This document shows, piece by piece, positions 1 to 12,717 of a stretch of 64,000 nt of DNA (within the stretch, counting starts at the first letter, position 1; each line of letters opens with the position of its first letter). Below the pieces are notes generated by a model that did no database searches, had not been told where the DNA came from, and was given only the letters and a program-made list of their open reading frames with translations. A program made the translations under genes and the position numbers. The stretch spans positions 21,871,023 through 21,935,022 of the forward strand of contig JAKZAP010000017.1 of assembly GCA_023053575.1 (NCBI GenBank). Reading direction: 5' to 3'. Source of the stretch: Branchinecta lynchi (taxonomy: Eukaryota > Arthropoda > Branchiopoda > Anostraca > Branchinectidae).

Positions 1-932
1 GGAAGGAATCAAAACAAGTAGAGATGGGAAGGTGGTCCGAGTAAAATCCGTCTTTCACAACTTTGACTTCATGACAGCCGAACGAAGCAACAACGAGATT
101 GATTGGACTTCACCCAACGACTCATACCCAGGCAGTCAGAGGAGAGCTTGGCCTATTCACAATGAAAAAATCTAGGCTGTTGCAGATACTACGGTTTTGG
201 CTGAAAATTATTAGAATACCAGAGGATAGGCTGCTAAGAGTAGCATATAAAGAAATGCTAGAGATAGGAGGACCAAAATCCTGGCCGTTCCAGGTTAAAG
301 CCATGCTAGATCGTGCTGGCTTGTCATTTGCTTGGAACGGGGGATCAGGCCCAGAGGACCACTCCCAATTACTGAAACAATTCGAACTTGCTATAAGCGA
401 CCAGGAGATACAAAGCTGGCATGGGACAATTCAAATCTCTGAGACTCTAAATTACTACAAATTGTTGAAGCGAAATTTTCATATGGAATTTTATTTTAAG
501 TTAGGTCTACCAGCACAGACTCTGAAACTTTGGTTCCAGCTCCGAACAAACTCGTTACCACTTGGTTTTAGGAAAAAGGTGTTTGAGAGGAGGAAAAATA
601 GGGTTGGGCTAATCATTGATAATTACAGGTGTCCGATTTGTCTTGTTGGAGAGGACACTGTTGCTCACCTCCTAGGGCAGTGCCAGGAGTCTCCTCTACC
701 GGTTCAGTTTGGGGGAGGGTTGCTCTTCCCTGGTATACTGACATCAACTAAAGACAACGTTATCAAAACGGTTGTAAAATATGTGAGTGGGAACTTAAAT
801 AGGAGATAGTTTATGTAAGTATCGAAGGATCATTTTGTTTTAAATGCATTAATACAATTGTATGCCGTGTATATAAAAATCTGTGTATGGCCCATTGAGG
901 CTAAATAAACACTATTCTATTCTATTCTATAT
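1..932 (+). mobile_element. LINE 3' end with zinc knuckle and (TATTC)n tail
   Basis: An open frame at 99-809 (236 codons) encodes the C-terminus of a non-LTR ORF2. A helix-rich stretch is followed by LKLWFQLRTNSLPLG and a C2HC knuckle CPICLVGEDTVAHLLGQC, as in I/R1/Jockey-type elements that end in such a knuckle. AATAAA at about 904 is followed by (TATTC)n. The 5' part lies left of the window. A related, decayed copy lies at 15841-16381. Confidence 0.75.
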
Positions 933-1027
933 GAAAAGTTGTCACTCTTAGGCCAATCACAATAGTCACGCTTTAAGAGCGTGTTTTCTATTTTCCAGCA
1001 TAATATCATGTCACGTGTGAATCTGAG

Positions 1028-1205
1028 CAATCACGTTAAAGAGATGCGTAGTTACCACGCTTACTACGCTCCCAAGCATGGTAAGCAAATAGTTACTATT
1101 AGTTGATTTTTCGCATATTTTGAGAAGGATGGAACGGTCAGCGTAGTAACTTTTTATGAGGTTGGAACGAAAATAGTAACTAATAGTTATTATTGTTAGA
1201 AGAGT
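1028..1205 (+). repeat. CAATCACGTTA repeat, copy 1
   Basis: Counterpart of 20800-20975, with a short insertion near 1110. Confidence 0.8.
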
Positions 1206-1239
1206 GGAAGACGCTCTAAGTATTAAATCTGAGGCAACT

Positions 1240-1560
1240 GATAGTATTAACCATCAAGTTTCACACATCACCCGTTTACAATTAATTCACGTCCCAACGT
1301 GAGACGATCTCGGACTACCCACAACTACCCAAAACCCATCGGATAATCAGAACCGGAGCCATTATTTTCATGGCATGTTTCATCGTTCAAGCTTACGTGG
1401 AAGTGCCCCGAACTGGAAATATTGGTGGAAAAAGTCCGAATGGACAGACAGACGACACGATCGCTGTATGGCAATCGAGCTAAAGGCTGCAGGGGCCACA
1501 TATACAAAAGAGAAAAAAAAAAGGCGAGAGACATACCGAACACAAATGTGAGCTTGCAAA
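1240..1560 (+). mobile_element. Fragment of ATATGGCACTTG family (3' part)
   Basis: It contains the family's 3' module: GGAAGTGCCCCGAACT, a GACAGACAGACGAC run and CGATCGCTGTATGGCA. Confidence 0.5.
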
Positions 1561-1911
1561 GGACTTTTTTTTTCGGAAAGAATTAATGAATTTTTATTAT
1601 CCATTTAAACAAACGTAGCGCAGCAAAGAAAGACAAACAAATCCCACTGAGCTTGCTATGGTACGGTAGATTCAAAAGATCAATAAAAAGGAAGCCCCAC
1701 AAAATAATCGGTCATACACAAAAAATGTTTCCTTCATCACTAGCGGCAAAAGAGATAAAATTAAGAGGTTGGTTGGACTTGCCCTTTTTCCAGTCGTGGA
1801 ACCTGTTACAGTCGCTCAATTTAGTTTTCGCTTATCCCCAGATTCCTGGCTAGAGCGACCGGAACGAACTGTCTTTCTTGATAATGAACATATCAGTATT
1901 TAGTCTGTTTG

Positions 1912-3527
1912 TTTTATGGCATTAGCAGTCTCTGGCTAAAGTGCCATATGTCGATCGCAATTCCGTCTGTTGGTCCGTTTTTTTTTGTCATACATTTTCG
2001 AGTTAGAGTACTTCCAGATGTGCTAGGACGATGAAACTTGGCAGGCGTATCAGGGACCCGACCAAACTAACCGGAGTGGAGGGCGGGGGAATCCGGAAAA
2101 TTCAGTAGTGTGTAAGTTACGAACGGGTGATCGGACTGGATAGTCCTTCAGTCCAAGCTGACTGCTAATCATATTTGACGGTGCAAAACGGATAAGTCAG
2201 CTACATTTTAGCTGACTTATATCGCTCTACCCGAAAATGTAGTTGACTGTTTTGCACCGTCAAATATGATCAGACTGGAATGAAACTTAATAACTGAATA
2301 GATGATATATCTCTGATGTTCCCATCTGAAGTCTGGACTGGATTCTACAGCTACGGGGCAGTTGCGGGGGGGGGGGGGAGAAACCGGAAATCTCCAAAAA
2401 CGGTTAGAATGGAGGGATCGGAGTGAAACTTGCTGGGAAGAACAAGCATCTGCTCTAGATAAATCGTTTACACAATTGGACTGAATCCAGCCACTTGGGG
2501 GTGTGGGGGGGAGGGGGCCCGGAATTCCGGTGATGGCGGTTTTAGGATTTTCACGACGAAACTTGGCAGGCATAGCAGGAACCCAATCAAACTTACTTGG
2601 AAATAAAAATTTCTCGATCCGATAACTGTGGGGGGGGGGAGGGAGAATCCGGAATATTGAGTCACTCGTAAATTTGGAACGGCCGTGACCGGATTCGAGT
2701 GAAATTTAGTAGCTGAACAGAGGACATGTCTCTGGTGATCTTTTGCATGCCGGGACCGGATCCGACAACTATCAGTGGTGGAACTTTGTGGGAATAACAA
2801 TCAGATGCTTTGGATACATCATTTACAGAACCGGATTGGTTCCGGGAACTGTGGGGGGAGTTGGAGGGGGGGAATTCCGTGATCGCGAATTGAGGTACTT
2901 CCGGATATGCCAGGACGATGAAACTTGGCTGCAATATTAGAGATCCAACAAGATTGGCTTAGAAATCGTCATCTTCCAAATCCGATTATTCCTAAGAGTA
3001 CCCATCTTGACCGCAAATTAAGAAAAATACTTTTAAGCAAAACTTACATTTTCATGATCCCCATGAGCCCATTATCAGTTTTGCCTCAAGAGTTCTGCTT
3101 ACAAATGAAGTTCTAGCTCCCTTAAAGTGCGCATCTTAACCGAAAATTTAAAATATTACTATTGACCAAACGATAGCCTACTTATGATCCCAAAGGGCTT
3201 GTTGCCGAAAACGAAATGTACAAAAAAAATACTTTGACCAAACCATATATATTCATGATCCTAATAGGCCCAGGATCGTTTTTGTCTCTTGGATAATAGA
3301 TGAATTCCTAGCGCCCTTAAAGTGCGCATCATCACAGCCAAGTGCAAAAAAAGGAAAAATTGACCAAAAGATACATTCTCGTGATTTCCAAGGGTCGGTC
3401 GTCATTCTTATCTCAAGGTTTTCCTCACAAATGATCGCAACAAACCCACGAATTGGCGAATTACTACTTTCATCCCTTTACCAAGCCTTGCAAGTGCCAT
3501 ATGAGCTTCCAGCTCTAGTTTTTTGTA
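1912..3527 (-). mobile_element. ATATGGCACTTG-family element, copy 4 (diverged)
   Basis: Reverse orientation: the hairpin end is near 1915-1965 (AAAGTGCCATAT, CGATCGCAATTCCGTC) and the start is near 3500-3527 (CAAGTGCCATATGAGCT). It contains G-runs at 2366 and 2630 and C-rich units. The segment 2940-3430 is AT-rich and only weakly repeat-like. Confidence 0.55.
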
Positions 3528-3833
3528 AATTTACAAACGAACTCGGCTCCTACTCCAATGTTAAATTCACGAACGAACCCGACTCCGACTTTGGACTTCT
3601 ACAAATTTCAGCAGAATTTATTAAAATGATTCTCCCGAGTTTTGTAAACTTAATTTTGGTCAGGTTGCTACACTCATTGGTACTGTTTATTGGTTGAATT
3701 CGTAGTCCTCGTCTTTCTTACCGAATTCACTGAAAACCATGGCAGCACTCAGCTCGTAAGTCTCAGTAAGGTAAAAAAAAACATAAGAATCTACCCCCCC
3801 CCCTTGCGCGCTGATTTTGCAAAACGGACTCAC

Positions 3834-3940
3834 CTTCTTAGCTTGCTGAGTGTCAGATGGATGTGGGGGAACTTTTCCCTGAATTTACCGTTGAGTTCTT
3901 TCTTCAGGTCCGACGGCTTCACGTAATCGATCACCGACGT
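3834..3940 (-). CDS. Cables: Cables exon 7 (start of cyclin-box region)
   Basis: This 107-nt exon has acceptor TCTTTCAG and donor AAG|GTGAGT. It encodes [17 protein letters not shown], then [15 protein letters not shown], and is nearly the same as the vertebrate CABLES stretch [18 protein letters not shown]...EKFPHIKLTLSKIRSLKREM. It is the most conserved coding sequence in the window. Two bases (AG) remain for the next exon, which should encode the rest of the cyclin-like fold and must lie left of position 1 or be unrecognisably short. Confidence 0.93.
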
Positions 3941-4290
3941 CTGAAAGATTTTGCATCTTAATCTTCCGCTCATGTCCAACAGCGACTCGTTTGACAAATG
4001 GTCAGTATTAAAAGGGGGGTGTTATCAGACTCCAATGACTTTAATGAGAAATGGTGAAATGCACGGATATAGGAAACATCACGGTCCTGTGAACAACAAG
4101 TTGTTCATAACCTAGTAATTATTTGTATGAACAGGCTAACTATGAACAAAACATTAGAGAGCAAAAGAAAAAAGAAAAGACATACACCAGCAAAGTCAAT
4201 ATTAACACATAAAAGCCAAACTACTCACGAAGTAATTTTTTTCACGTTGTTACCATGGGTGTACTATACTGACAAGATCGTATTTTTGCT

Positions 4291-4622
4291 GTACTGTGAG
4301 AAGTTTCGTAACAGATAACAGAAAGATGCACAGTTTCAACAGATAACACTTGGAATACTTGGGAAGTTATCTGTTCTGATTTTGCAAACTTTATGTATAA
4401 CAAGCCGAAAAACCGCAGGAAAAGCATATGCTGACTTTTCCGATATCATCGTCATAAGCAAAAAAAGTCTGTATAAGTTTTCTGACGGTGATTCGGCTCT
4501 TTTGAGTGCATAACATTTAATGCGTAACGTCTGCAAAATCAAAACAGCTACCATAACAAGTATTACCCGTCGACACAGCGCATCCTTGAGTTATTTGTTA
4601 TGAAACTTCTGACAGTGTTATC
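4291..4622. mobile_element. MITE with CAGTCAGAAGTTTCATAAC-type TIR, copy 2
   Basis: Ends ACTGTGAGAAGTTTCGTAAC and TTATGAAACTTCTGACAG. Length and interior correspond to the 21.0 kb copy. Confidence 0.75.
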
Positions 4623-6139
4623 TATAAGAGGCACGAGCGGCACAGTTTTCCTCCGTACGACTCTGGAACAGCCTTTCGGAAAAAACGATCAACGCTTCTA
4701 CCCTGGATGGCTTCAAAGAGGCGCGGACGAAAACTGGAAGCATGCTGGAATGTCGGCTACAATGGGATGCCTGTGAGCAGATGTAACAATAATATCTACC
4801 GACTACGCTACTAGCTTGCGAGAGACTCTACCTTATCACCCCACCTTATCTCGCTGGAAGGGCGACATAAGTTAGTTTAAGTTATGCATTCTTGCCCACG
4901 AGGGTAGTTGTGCAGTTGCTTAAGGCACTGCTCTTACTAGAAATGATCTTTTCCCTATGAAAGGGATCAGAGAAAACGATTTCGAAAATACCATTACTTT
5001 CCACCTGAAACTAGCGATTCTCTTGTTAGCACTTGTTGACTATATCCAGCCTTCCTGCTCTCCGACGCGGCGGCTGGGCGCAAAACATTTGAAAAGTGAA
5101 CGTGCCTTAGTTAAAAAGTGGGGAAACTAAGCAAATAAAAGAAGTAATAAATAGAAGAGCATCACATCCTTATGTGTGAAAGAGTTGTCAGCGGACGTTG
5201 AAGATTCCGGCAAACTTTTTGTTGGGTAACGGGAAAACTCGGCAAGGCTGAAAAAGCGCTAAGAATTCGTAGTTACGAAACGAAACAATGGAGAAAGGTG
5301 GGGATTTTAGGAGATTATAATTCCATATGGGAGCCAAGTATATAAATCAGTTATAAAAGGAAGAATAAGCAAGAGGGGTCCTTTAACGTTTTCGATAATC
5401 TCATAGACGCTTTTAGTGTAACGACAAGAATGGAGCATTGTGTTCAAAAATGGCACAGAGCTACCATGTCGGGGTAGAGCTAAAGCGTTTGCCCATACGG
5501 TTATGTGTATTACAAGGGACTTAAGGCACAGCAGAGGTACTTTAGGTTCGCCTAACTTTAAACTGTACCGGACCGAATAATAATAATGTATTTAAAGCTT
5601 ACGGGCCATCCACAAACAACAAAGCATGGATCTTCATAATAACATCTGAGATCACACTACATAATTGAAACTAAACAGGACTCGCCCGATCAACTCTTAC
5701 TTTAATACTATCTACAACAAATCTACGTAATGCACTGATTACTGCTGGAGGTGTGCTCTTTTAGATCTCAAGGAAACAGTATCTCCCTCCCCCCACCCCC
5801 CACCGCAGCAAGATACCCTTAAATTCACAAGCTCGCGACTCCGTGCAACAAAATCGGCTATGCCATCATCACCTTCCCCACAAAGTGAACAGGGGCGACT
5901 TACTCTCTTTTTGCTTGCTTTTCTCGTGTACCAGCAAATAGTTCGATCGAACTGAAACATTGCAAATATCCATGCAGAATACTGAGCACACAAAAAATCG
6001 TTTAAGTAAAGTGAAGTCAAATCAGATCTGTTCCACGGATATCCAGGCTGTCGGTAGAAGTAAAAAATTGGAATAAATCTCAGCTGACTTAACTATTTGC
6101 GTAATCACAAACAACTAGCCAATGAATTTTAGCGTAAAG
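4623..6139. other. No recognised feature
   Basis: Mixed-composition intron sequence with short accidental frames; no repeat partner in the window was noticed. Confidence 0.5.
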
Positions 6140-6147
6140 GTTTCGGT

Positions 6148-6470
6148 CAGGGGCGATTTTGTCAAAATCGCGGGGGGGGGGGGCAAAGTTGGAGTCGATT
6201 TTCCGAAGTCAAGTGAAAATGAGCAATTTTATTTCAAGAAGAAAAAAACGTAATAAAAATAAAGAAACAAAGAGATATTCTACAAATCGACCAAGGCGAA
6301 ACGACACATCTTCAAATTGGCAAAACTGTCCAATGCGCGATTGACGTCAAGCTTCTTCGCTTTTTCAGGTTGGGTAGGGCTTTTTCCGGTTCAAGCATGG
6401 GGGGGGGCGAACTGGGGTCTGGTGGGGGGATAGTTGCCCCCCCCCCGACCCATAGCAAATTACTCCCATG
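6148..6470. mobile_element. hAT-like MITE (323 bp), perfect 8-bp duplication
   Basis: It starts CAGGGGCGATTTTG and ends TTTGCTATGGG-complement (ATTACTCCCATG). It is flanked by identical GTTTCGGT (6140-6147, 6471-6478). G- and C-runs lie near both ends. Confidence 0.75.
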
Positions 6471-6954
6471 GTTTCGGTGCAACCACGTCGATTTTCAAGG
6501 AAGTTGAGACCAAGAAAATCCACGGGACTGAAAAAGTCAAACATATCCCTTCGGCACTCTGTCTCTTGCTTTTAACCTAATCTCTAAATCGTGTATTACT
6601 TTGAACGTCCTTCCCACCAATCAGCATGCCAAACTTATAATCCAGTCCATTTCGCCAATAGCATTTCCATGTTGCTCCGCGGGGAATATTTGACGGGGAA
6701 ATATCTGACGGATGAGAAGAAAAACATTTTTGCATTTGAAGTAGGAGAGGGGGGAGAGCACAGTAGTAGTGCAAAAACTATTCTACGGATTGTTTCGCAT
6801 TTCAAAGGGTTTCGCTATATCAGAGGACGCTGGTTCCTTTGAAAACTTCAAAGCTCCACTCGACTCCTTCGTAATTAAAAAATAAAATCCTTTCGTTTTT
6901 CTCGATAGGCAAAAAATTTCTCTCTCCCTGACAGTATACTGGGTATTAGGGATG

Positions 6955-7330
6955 ATCATGATACATAGATGGCGCTTGACACAAGGGACTTGTACCGTGA
7001 CCAATAAACCAGAAACAGTTTTTTCAAATTTAATTTAGAAGTCTAGGACTCCATCGTTGGAGCCACGTAGACATACCAGGACCCACAAGGCAGGGTCTCA
7101 TGGTGAAAACCAAAATAATACCAAATACAAAATTTTAATGGGGAGAATCCCTTAGGATACAAACATTTTATAAGTAGTGAACTGTAAGACAAAAATGAAA
7201 ACAAAAACTGTAAGAACCCAGGACCTTCTGCTTACAAGGCAGGCGCTCTTACCATTTGAGCTACCGAGGGGCTTGAGAACAAGTCCCTATGAAAGTGAAT
7301 TGCGTAAAGTGCCATCTATGTATTATTATC
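6955..7330. repeat. Foldback ACATAGATGGC element with SINE inserted
   Basis: The arms begin ACATAGATGGCGCTTG (6963) and end AAAGTGCCATCTATGTA (about 7305-7322). A tRNA-like SINE on the minus strand sits between them. Confidence 0.65.
7203..7275 (-). mobile_element. tRNA-Thr-like SINE head, copy 1
   Basis: The minus strand reads GCTCAAATGGTAAGAGCGCC (box A) and a CTTGTAAGC anticodon arm, then GGTCCTGGGTTC (box B). Confidence 0.65.
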
Positions 7331-7444
7331 AATTTCTGTGACATGGGGATGTGAACTGGTTAGATGAGTTTGCCTTCGGGCGGGATCACTGTTCGTACGG
7401 CCGGCTTCTATCGGACTATTGTAGTGGTTTGCGAACTCTGTTCA

Positions 7445-7530
7445 CAAGCCCCTAGGTGGCTGAAATGGTAAGAGCGCCTACCTTGTAAGCAGAAGGTCTT
7501 GGGTTCAAATCCCGACTGAGGAGAATTTCT
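7445..7530 (+). mobile_element. tRNA-Thr-like SINE, copy 2
   Basis: Box A TGGCTGAAATGGTAAGAGCG, a TGT-containing anticodon arm and box B GGGTTCAAATCCC. The acceptor arms do not pair well, so it is not a working tRNA gene. Confidence 0.7.
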
Positions 7531-7559
7531 TCTTTCAGTTCACTACTTATAAAAAACAG

Positions 7560-8434
7560 GAAGTATCGATAATTTTACCAGGCGCAAGGTTGCCAAGGCA
7601 GATAAAAAAAAAACAATTCTTAAAAAGAAATCAACATAATAGGAAATCTTGATTTTTTCGAATCTTCGCATTTTTTATGTGAAATCCACCAAATTTAAGT
7701 AATTTGTTGGAGGCAGGAAAAAATAAAAAATGGCAATATATCACCCATTGACAAGCGTTACTCCCTGTTCGTGCACCCAAAAAAGTGCTGGGACAGGGAC
7801 GGTCAACTGATCTCGCATATATCATTTTCCTTCGACACTTGTTTTGACGTTGAAAATCGCAACATAACATGGACATTGTCGAAGCATCTTTTTTATTCAA
7901 CGACTCACAGAGCAATTTCCAATTGCTGTTTTTCCAATACTCCATCCGTGATGTTGGTCGGTCCTTAAAGCACCCATCACTGACTGCCGACAGCGGTTTT
8001 TGTTTTTCGGTAGTCTCGTATTGTTTCGTACTAGGGGATATTCACGTGAAAGGTTCATGCAAAACTCGAACTAGGCCTATTCCAAAGTAGATCACGTGAA
8101 GGGCCCAGTTGTGTTGTGGCAGATTTTTCAAAATACTAGCTCCAAGCAGAGATTCATGGCACTACTTAGGTTGCCGAATATTTAGCAAAGGAAACATGAC
8201 CATACATGTTTTTCCAGCTAATAATTTTGATCGCAAAGTCACTGAAAGCAAGGTTGTAAAATTGGGGACTTCAATTCAATTCACTTTGTTCTAAAAACAT
8301 GCCACGGACAGAGCCGATTATTAGTCTTTGTTTTCATAAAATAAATATATATAGCAGTCGACGAGCCAAAATTAAGATACACAAAAGTACAATATATACA
8401 AGCAGACTAGAAAATCGACCCGGCATTAAACAAC
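7560..8434. other. No recognised feature
   Basis: Intron sequence with several chance frames under 105 codons; none has a family motif. Confidence 0.5.
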
Positions 8435-8925
8435 TTAAAGTTTAACCGAAAAGGGTTGTGATAGGACAAACTAGTTACCCCTTACTTATTCACTTAAAAT
8501 GGCTTGAAGACCCGTTGAAAATGCGTTACTTCGTCTTCCGCTACTAACGAATAATCGATTTTCAAATAGTGGAATTTCCGTGGGATTTGTGGTACCTCTA
8601 TGCGCTTGTATTTTTGAAGTATGCCTTACGAGAAAGAGTTGGTTAATTTTGTGTTCAGGCACAAAACAATAGGCCTATTCACTAACCTCACCACTTCCCC
8701 GCGCTTGTGTTGGGATTAAAATTTCCCGCGACACAGTAGAATTTTCGCTGTGGGGAAGGCCGTAGATATTCTCAACATCATGACTAGAGCAGATAATGGA
8801 AAATAAAAGAAATCTCTTTGCAGAATCCAAATAATTAAATGACACAAAAATAAAAAATGAAATTGTTATATAGAAGGGTGGAACAAAAAATAACAAAACA
8901 AGTTGGCTTTTCAGTTAAACTTTAA
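8435..8925. mobile_element. TTAAAGTTTAACCG MITE, copy 1
   Basis: Ends TTAAAGTTTAACCGAAAAGG and CTTTTCAGTTAAACTTTAA. It is one of three copies of similar size (456-491 bp). Confidence 0.75.
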
Positions 8926-9119
8926 TAAACGAGGGCACAAAACTAAGCTCGTAACCAGCACGTGGAGCAGTCACAGGTTGGATTTTCGGTACAAGCTCTG
9001 CAATGGACCTGCTTGGCCAGGAACGGTCAGAATTGGTTACACTTGTTTGATTTATGTTTTCAGTATTCGAAACCATATGAAATAACTTGGCAAAGTAAGC
9101 ATTATGTATTGTCCGTGGT

Positions 9120-9330
9120 TCTGTTGTACTTCCAGATTATCACATTCGGTCCGGGAGTCGAGGGTTCGATCCCGATCAACCAAAACTGTGTGGTGATAAA
9201 ATTACCACAACCGTATCGAATACTCTTGATGACTATCACTCCTTGCCGATGCAAAATCTGCGGACTCTCGGGGTACCTAGCGGAAGAAAGGCAGAAGTGG
9301 TGTCACATCTGCTCCCAAAGATCGCCGTGA
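9120..9330 (+). other. Possible tRNA-like SINE fragment
   Basis: GAGGGTTCGATCCCGATCAA resembles a box B. No matching box A was found upstream, so this is weak. Confidence 0.3.
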
Positions 9331-9762
9331 TTGGTTGACACAGGATTTGAGTCGTTGAGTTTGAGTCGTGATGGAGACGCTTACTCCTTCTTCCAAGTCA
9401 CTTCCTCTTTTTAGAAGCGGCATATACAATATAAATGGCGTAGCAAAGATGATCAATGATCGCCAACGAATGCTTTCTATTTACATTTCTGGACGGGAAA
9501 GCAACAGGCTGTATTTTCACTGGAGTGGTATCGGCAGGATCGGAAAGGGAGAAGGATTATGTTGCATTATAAATAACGGTCCTGTCGGTAATGTCGACAA
9601 AAAAAAATGAATAGGGTTTACCATGAGGAGAACGAGGGGAGTTCAACATAAATATCTGATGGCGATTAACGGTACAATGTAAAAAAAATCTTGCAGTATT
9701 TGCTACTGGGATTAATCTTGTCTCTAAAAAGATAGTCTTGTCTCTAATTCGGATTTATCTAC

Positions 9763-9975
9763 ATAGATGGCACTTTATACAAGGGACTTGTACCGCGAGC
9801 AATAAACCAGAAGCAGTTTTTTCGAATCCTGGACCCCTCCTTGTGGGCCTGGTTTGTCTACGTGGCTCTGAGAATAAAGTCCTACACTTCTAAATTAAAT
9901 CCGAAAAAACTGTTTCTGGTTTATTGGTCGCTGTACAAGTCCCTTGTGTAAAGTGCCATCTATGTATCATTATTA
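9763..9975. repeat. Foldback ACATAGATGGC element, copy 2
   Basis: The arms 9763-9820 and 9895-9972 are inverted copies (ACATAGATGGCACTT / AAGTGCCATCTATGT; AATAAACCAGAAGCAG / CTGTTTCTGGTTTATT). Confidence 0.8.
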
Positions 9976-10087
9976 ATTTCCGTGACTTGTGGATGTGAAC
10001 TGATTAGATAAGTGTGCCTTTGGGCGAATCACTGTTCATATGGCGGCTTCTAACAGACTATTGTAGTGGTTTGCGAACTCTGTTCAC

Positions 10088-10168
10088 AAACCCATCGGTA
10101 GCTCAAATGGTTAGAGTGCCTGCCTTGTAAGCAGAGGGTCCTGGGTAAATCCCAGCTGAGGAGCATTT
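10088..10168 (+). mobile_element. tRNA-Thr-like SINE, copy 3
   Basis: Same head as at 7445 (GGTAGCTCAAATGGTTAGAG, CCTTGTAAGC), with a box B shortened by one base. It sits in the same order relative to the foldback as in the 7 kb composite. Confidence 0.7.
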
Positions 10169-10192
10169 TTATCTTCCAGTTCACAACTTATA

Positions 10193-12604
10193 AACAAGAG
10201 CTACGAGCTCATATGGCACTTGTTACGAGTAGGCGGTACAAGAATGTAGATGAGAGCGTCACAAAATACACCCGCCATACAAAAATGCGGTTCGGAGATA
10301 GAAATAGGGTATTTTGTTTCACTCACTTCTCAGCAGTTCTGGCATCTCGATTATCTGTAGCAAATACACATGACTGTTCAAATATCCAAGTTTCAGCCCA
10401 ATAAATCAACTCGTTTGATCCCTAGAAGTGCTACACGATTTCCGGTATTCTCTCCATCTCCCCATACCGTGGCCGAATCTCGGACTTATAAGTCGGATCA
10501 TCTAAAGTATCTTCTTTTATACCATCTATTAAGTTTTACTCGAATCTGCGCATTTTGGGGAAATTCCGGTATCCCCCCCCCCACCAAAGTTGTCGAACCC
10601 GGTTCGGGACCAAAATATGTCATCTAGGGTATATGCTCTATCTACGTTCCATGTTTCATTTAAACTGATGCACTCGTTTGACCCCTATGCGAGCCTCAAA
10701 GGTTTCCGGCAATCTCCCTCTATCTCCCCCCACTTTGGCCGATCATGACTTGTAAACATAAACGTCGTATCTCTTAATTCCCTCTTCCTGTCCATCAAGT
10801 TTTTACTGAAATTGGAGCATAACATATCTGAAAGTGCCCCCCCCCCCCCCTACCTTGGCAGAATCCGTCCCGGGCGTCAAATAACAAATCTTATAGACCG
10901 CATAAACTCGGCACTGTCGAACTTGCATCTCATTCGGTCCGTCCGTTTGTTTTTTGTGCACGTCAAAAGTTCCGCCCCCCCCCCCAATTCCCCCAACCGT
11001 AGTCGCATAAAGTTCCAGCGCATGTTTTACATGTTGAGGCCATCGATTATTATCACCCATTAAGTTTCACTCGAATAAGACCACTCATTCGCAATTTGCA
11101 GAAGTCAATTTCAATATTTCTCTTCCCTCGCTCCCCCAAAAATGCTCGGATCTAGGAACGGATCCGAGGTTCTTGTCAGGTTCTTAAGTCAATTAAGTCG
11201 GGTCACTAATATGCCTGCAAAATTTCGTTGTCTTAGTACATCTGGAACTATTCGCGACAAACTATTCGTGACTAACTCGCGACTACCGGAATTCCAGGAA
11301 ACCCCCTCTAACTCCCTCCACAGAGCCCCGAAACCACCTGGCTCCGTTAATTTCGTATCTAGGCCTAATGCTTGTTATCTCCATTAAGTTCCGTCTCGAT
11401 CCCTCTGCTTCAAGCGTTGTCCCCCCCCCCATCCCCACAGGTATCGGACCCGACCCGGACTTGACACTGAACATCTGAGGCGATAGCTCTTTCCACCAGA
11501 CAAGTTTCATTCAAATCCGAGCACCCGTTCAAAAGTTATGCACGCCACTAGATTCCGGACTCCCCATCCATCCATTCCCCCCAAGATGGTCGGATCGGCG
11601 AAACTGCTATTCTCAAATCAGTCTGTTCGGATCCCTGACATACCTGCCAAGTTTCATCGTCCTGGCACATCAGGAAGTATGCCGAACCCGCGGGATCGCT
11701 AGAAATCCGGATCCCCCCCCCCCTCAACTCCCGCACAGTGCCCAGATTCGGTCCGCTTATGTCAACGACGAATCTAGGACTTGTGCGTGTTCTCCCCACC
11801 AAGTTTCATCCCGCTTCCTTCATTCTACGCGTTTCTCAAGATTTCCGGTTCCCTCCTCCAACTCCCCCCACTGTCCTCGGATCCGGTCCGGATTTAAAGT
11901 GGGACGTCAGACACGAGGTCTTCCTAAATATCAACTTTCATCGAGATCCGACCACTAGTTCGCAAGTTAAAAATACCTCAAATTTTGGCTTCCAGGTCCC
12001 TCCACCCCCCACCCCCCAGATGTTTGGATCGGGGAAGTGGCTATTTCCTATTTAATCTGGTCGGATCCCTGACATGCCTGCCAATTTTCTTCGTCCCAGC
12101 AGATCAGGAAGCACCGAACTCGCGGGATCACTAGAAAGTCGGACCGGCTCCCCAACTCCCCCAAAGTGAGCAGATCCGCTCCGGTTATATCAGTCAAGTA
12201 TCTAGAACACTCTAAGTGTTTTCCAAGATTTCCGGTTTCCCCCTCCAAATCCCCTCAATATCACCGGATCCGGTCTGGATTTAAAATGGAGCGTCTGAGA
12301 CACTAGATCCTTCCATATATCACGTTTCATTAAGATCCGATCACCCGTTCGTAAGCTAAAAATATCTAATTTTTCCAAATTTTTCCGGATTCCCCCTCCC
12401 TCCACTCCCCTCCAGATGGTCGGATCGGGGAAGTCACTACTTCTAATTTATTCCGGTCCGGTTCCTGATACGCCTGCCAAGTTTCATTTTCCTAGCTTAT
12501 CTGGAAGTGCCCGAACTAGCAAAACCGGGGCCGACAGACCGACTGACGGACAGAAATTACAATCGCTATATGGCACTTAGCGGAAGGGCAAGTGCCATAA
12601 AAAA
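10193..12604 (+). mobile_element. ATATGGCACTTG-family element, copy 1
   Basis: It begins AACAAGAGCTACGAGCTC then ATATGGCACTTG, and ends with a hairpin (TGGCACTT, loop, AAGTGCCA at 12571-12597) plus TAAAAA. The interior is a long series of diverged C-rich units with AAGTTTCATC and GGATCCGGTCCGGA motifs, and poly-C runs of 9-12 nt. No coding potential is supported: frames over the C-runs are by-products. Confidence 0.75.
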
Positions 12605-12717
12605 CGATCTCGATAGAGGTAAGATTAATCCAAGTGGCAAATACTGCAGGTGACTTTAATCCTTCCTCAGAGAAATCTTTTACATTAGAGAAGTTGCGAA
12701 AATGAAAAGTTGGTAGG

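Noticed and set aside
7445..7530. Functional tRNA-Thr gene
   Set aside because: Acceptor arms do not pair, and related heads recur inside a repeat composite, so it is SINE-derived.
8962..9330. 122-codon frame with a cysteine pair pattern
   Set aside because: Overlaps a SINE-like box B sequence; CxxC spacing alone is not convincing.
10803..11063. Open frames on both strands over poly-C runs
   Set aside because: They are created by homopolymer C and repeat units of the ATATGGCACTTG family; no family motif.
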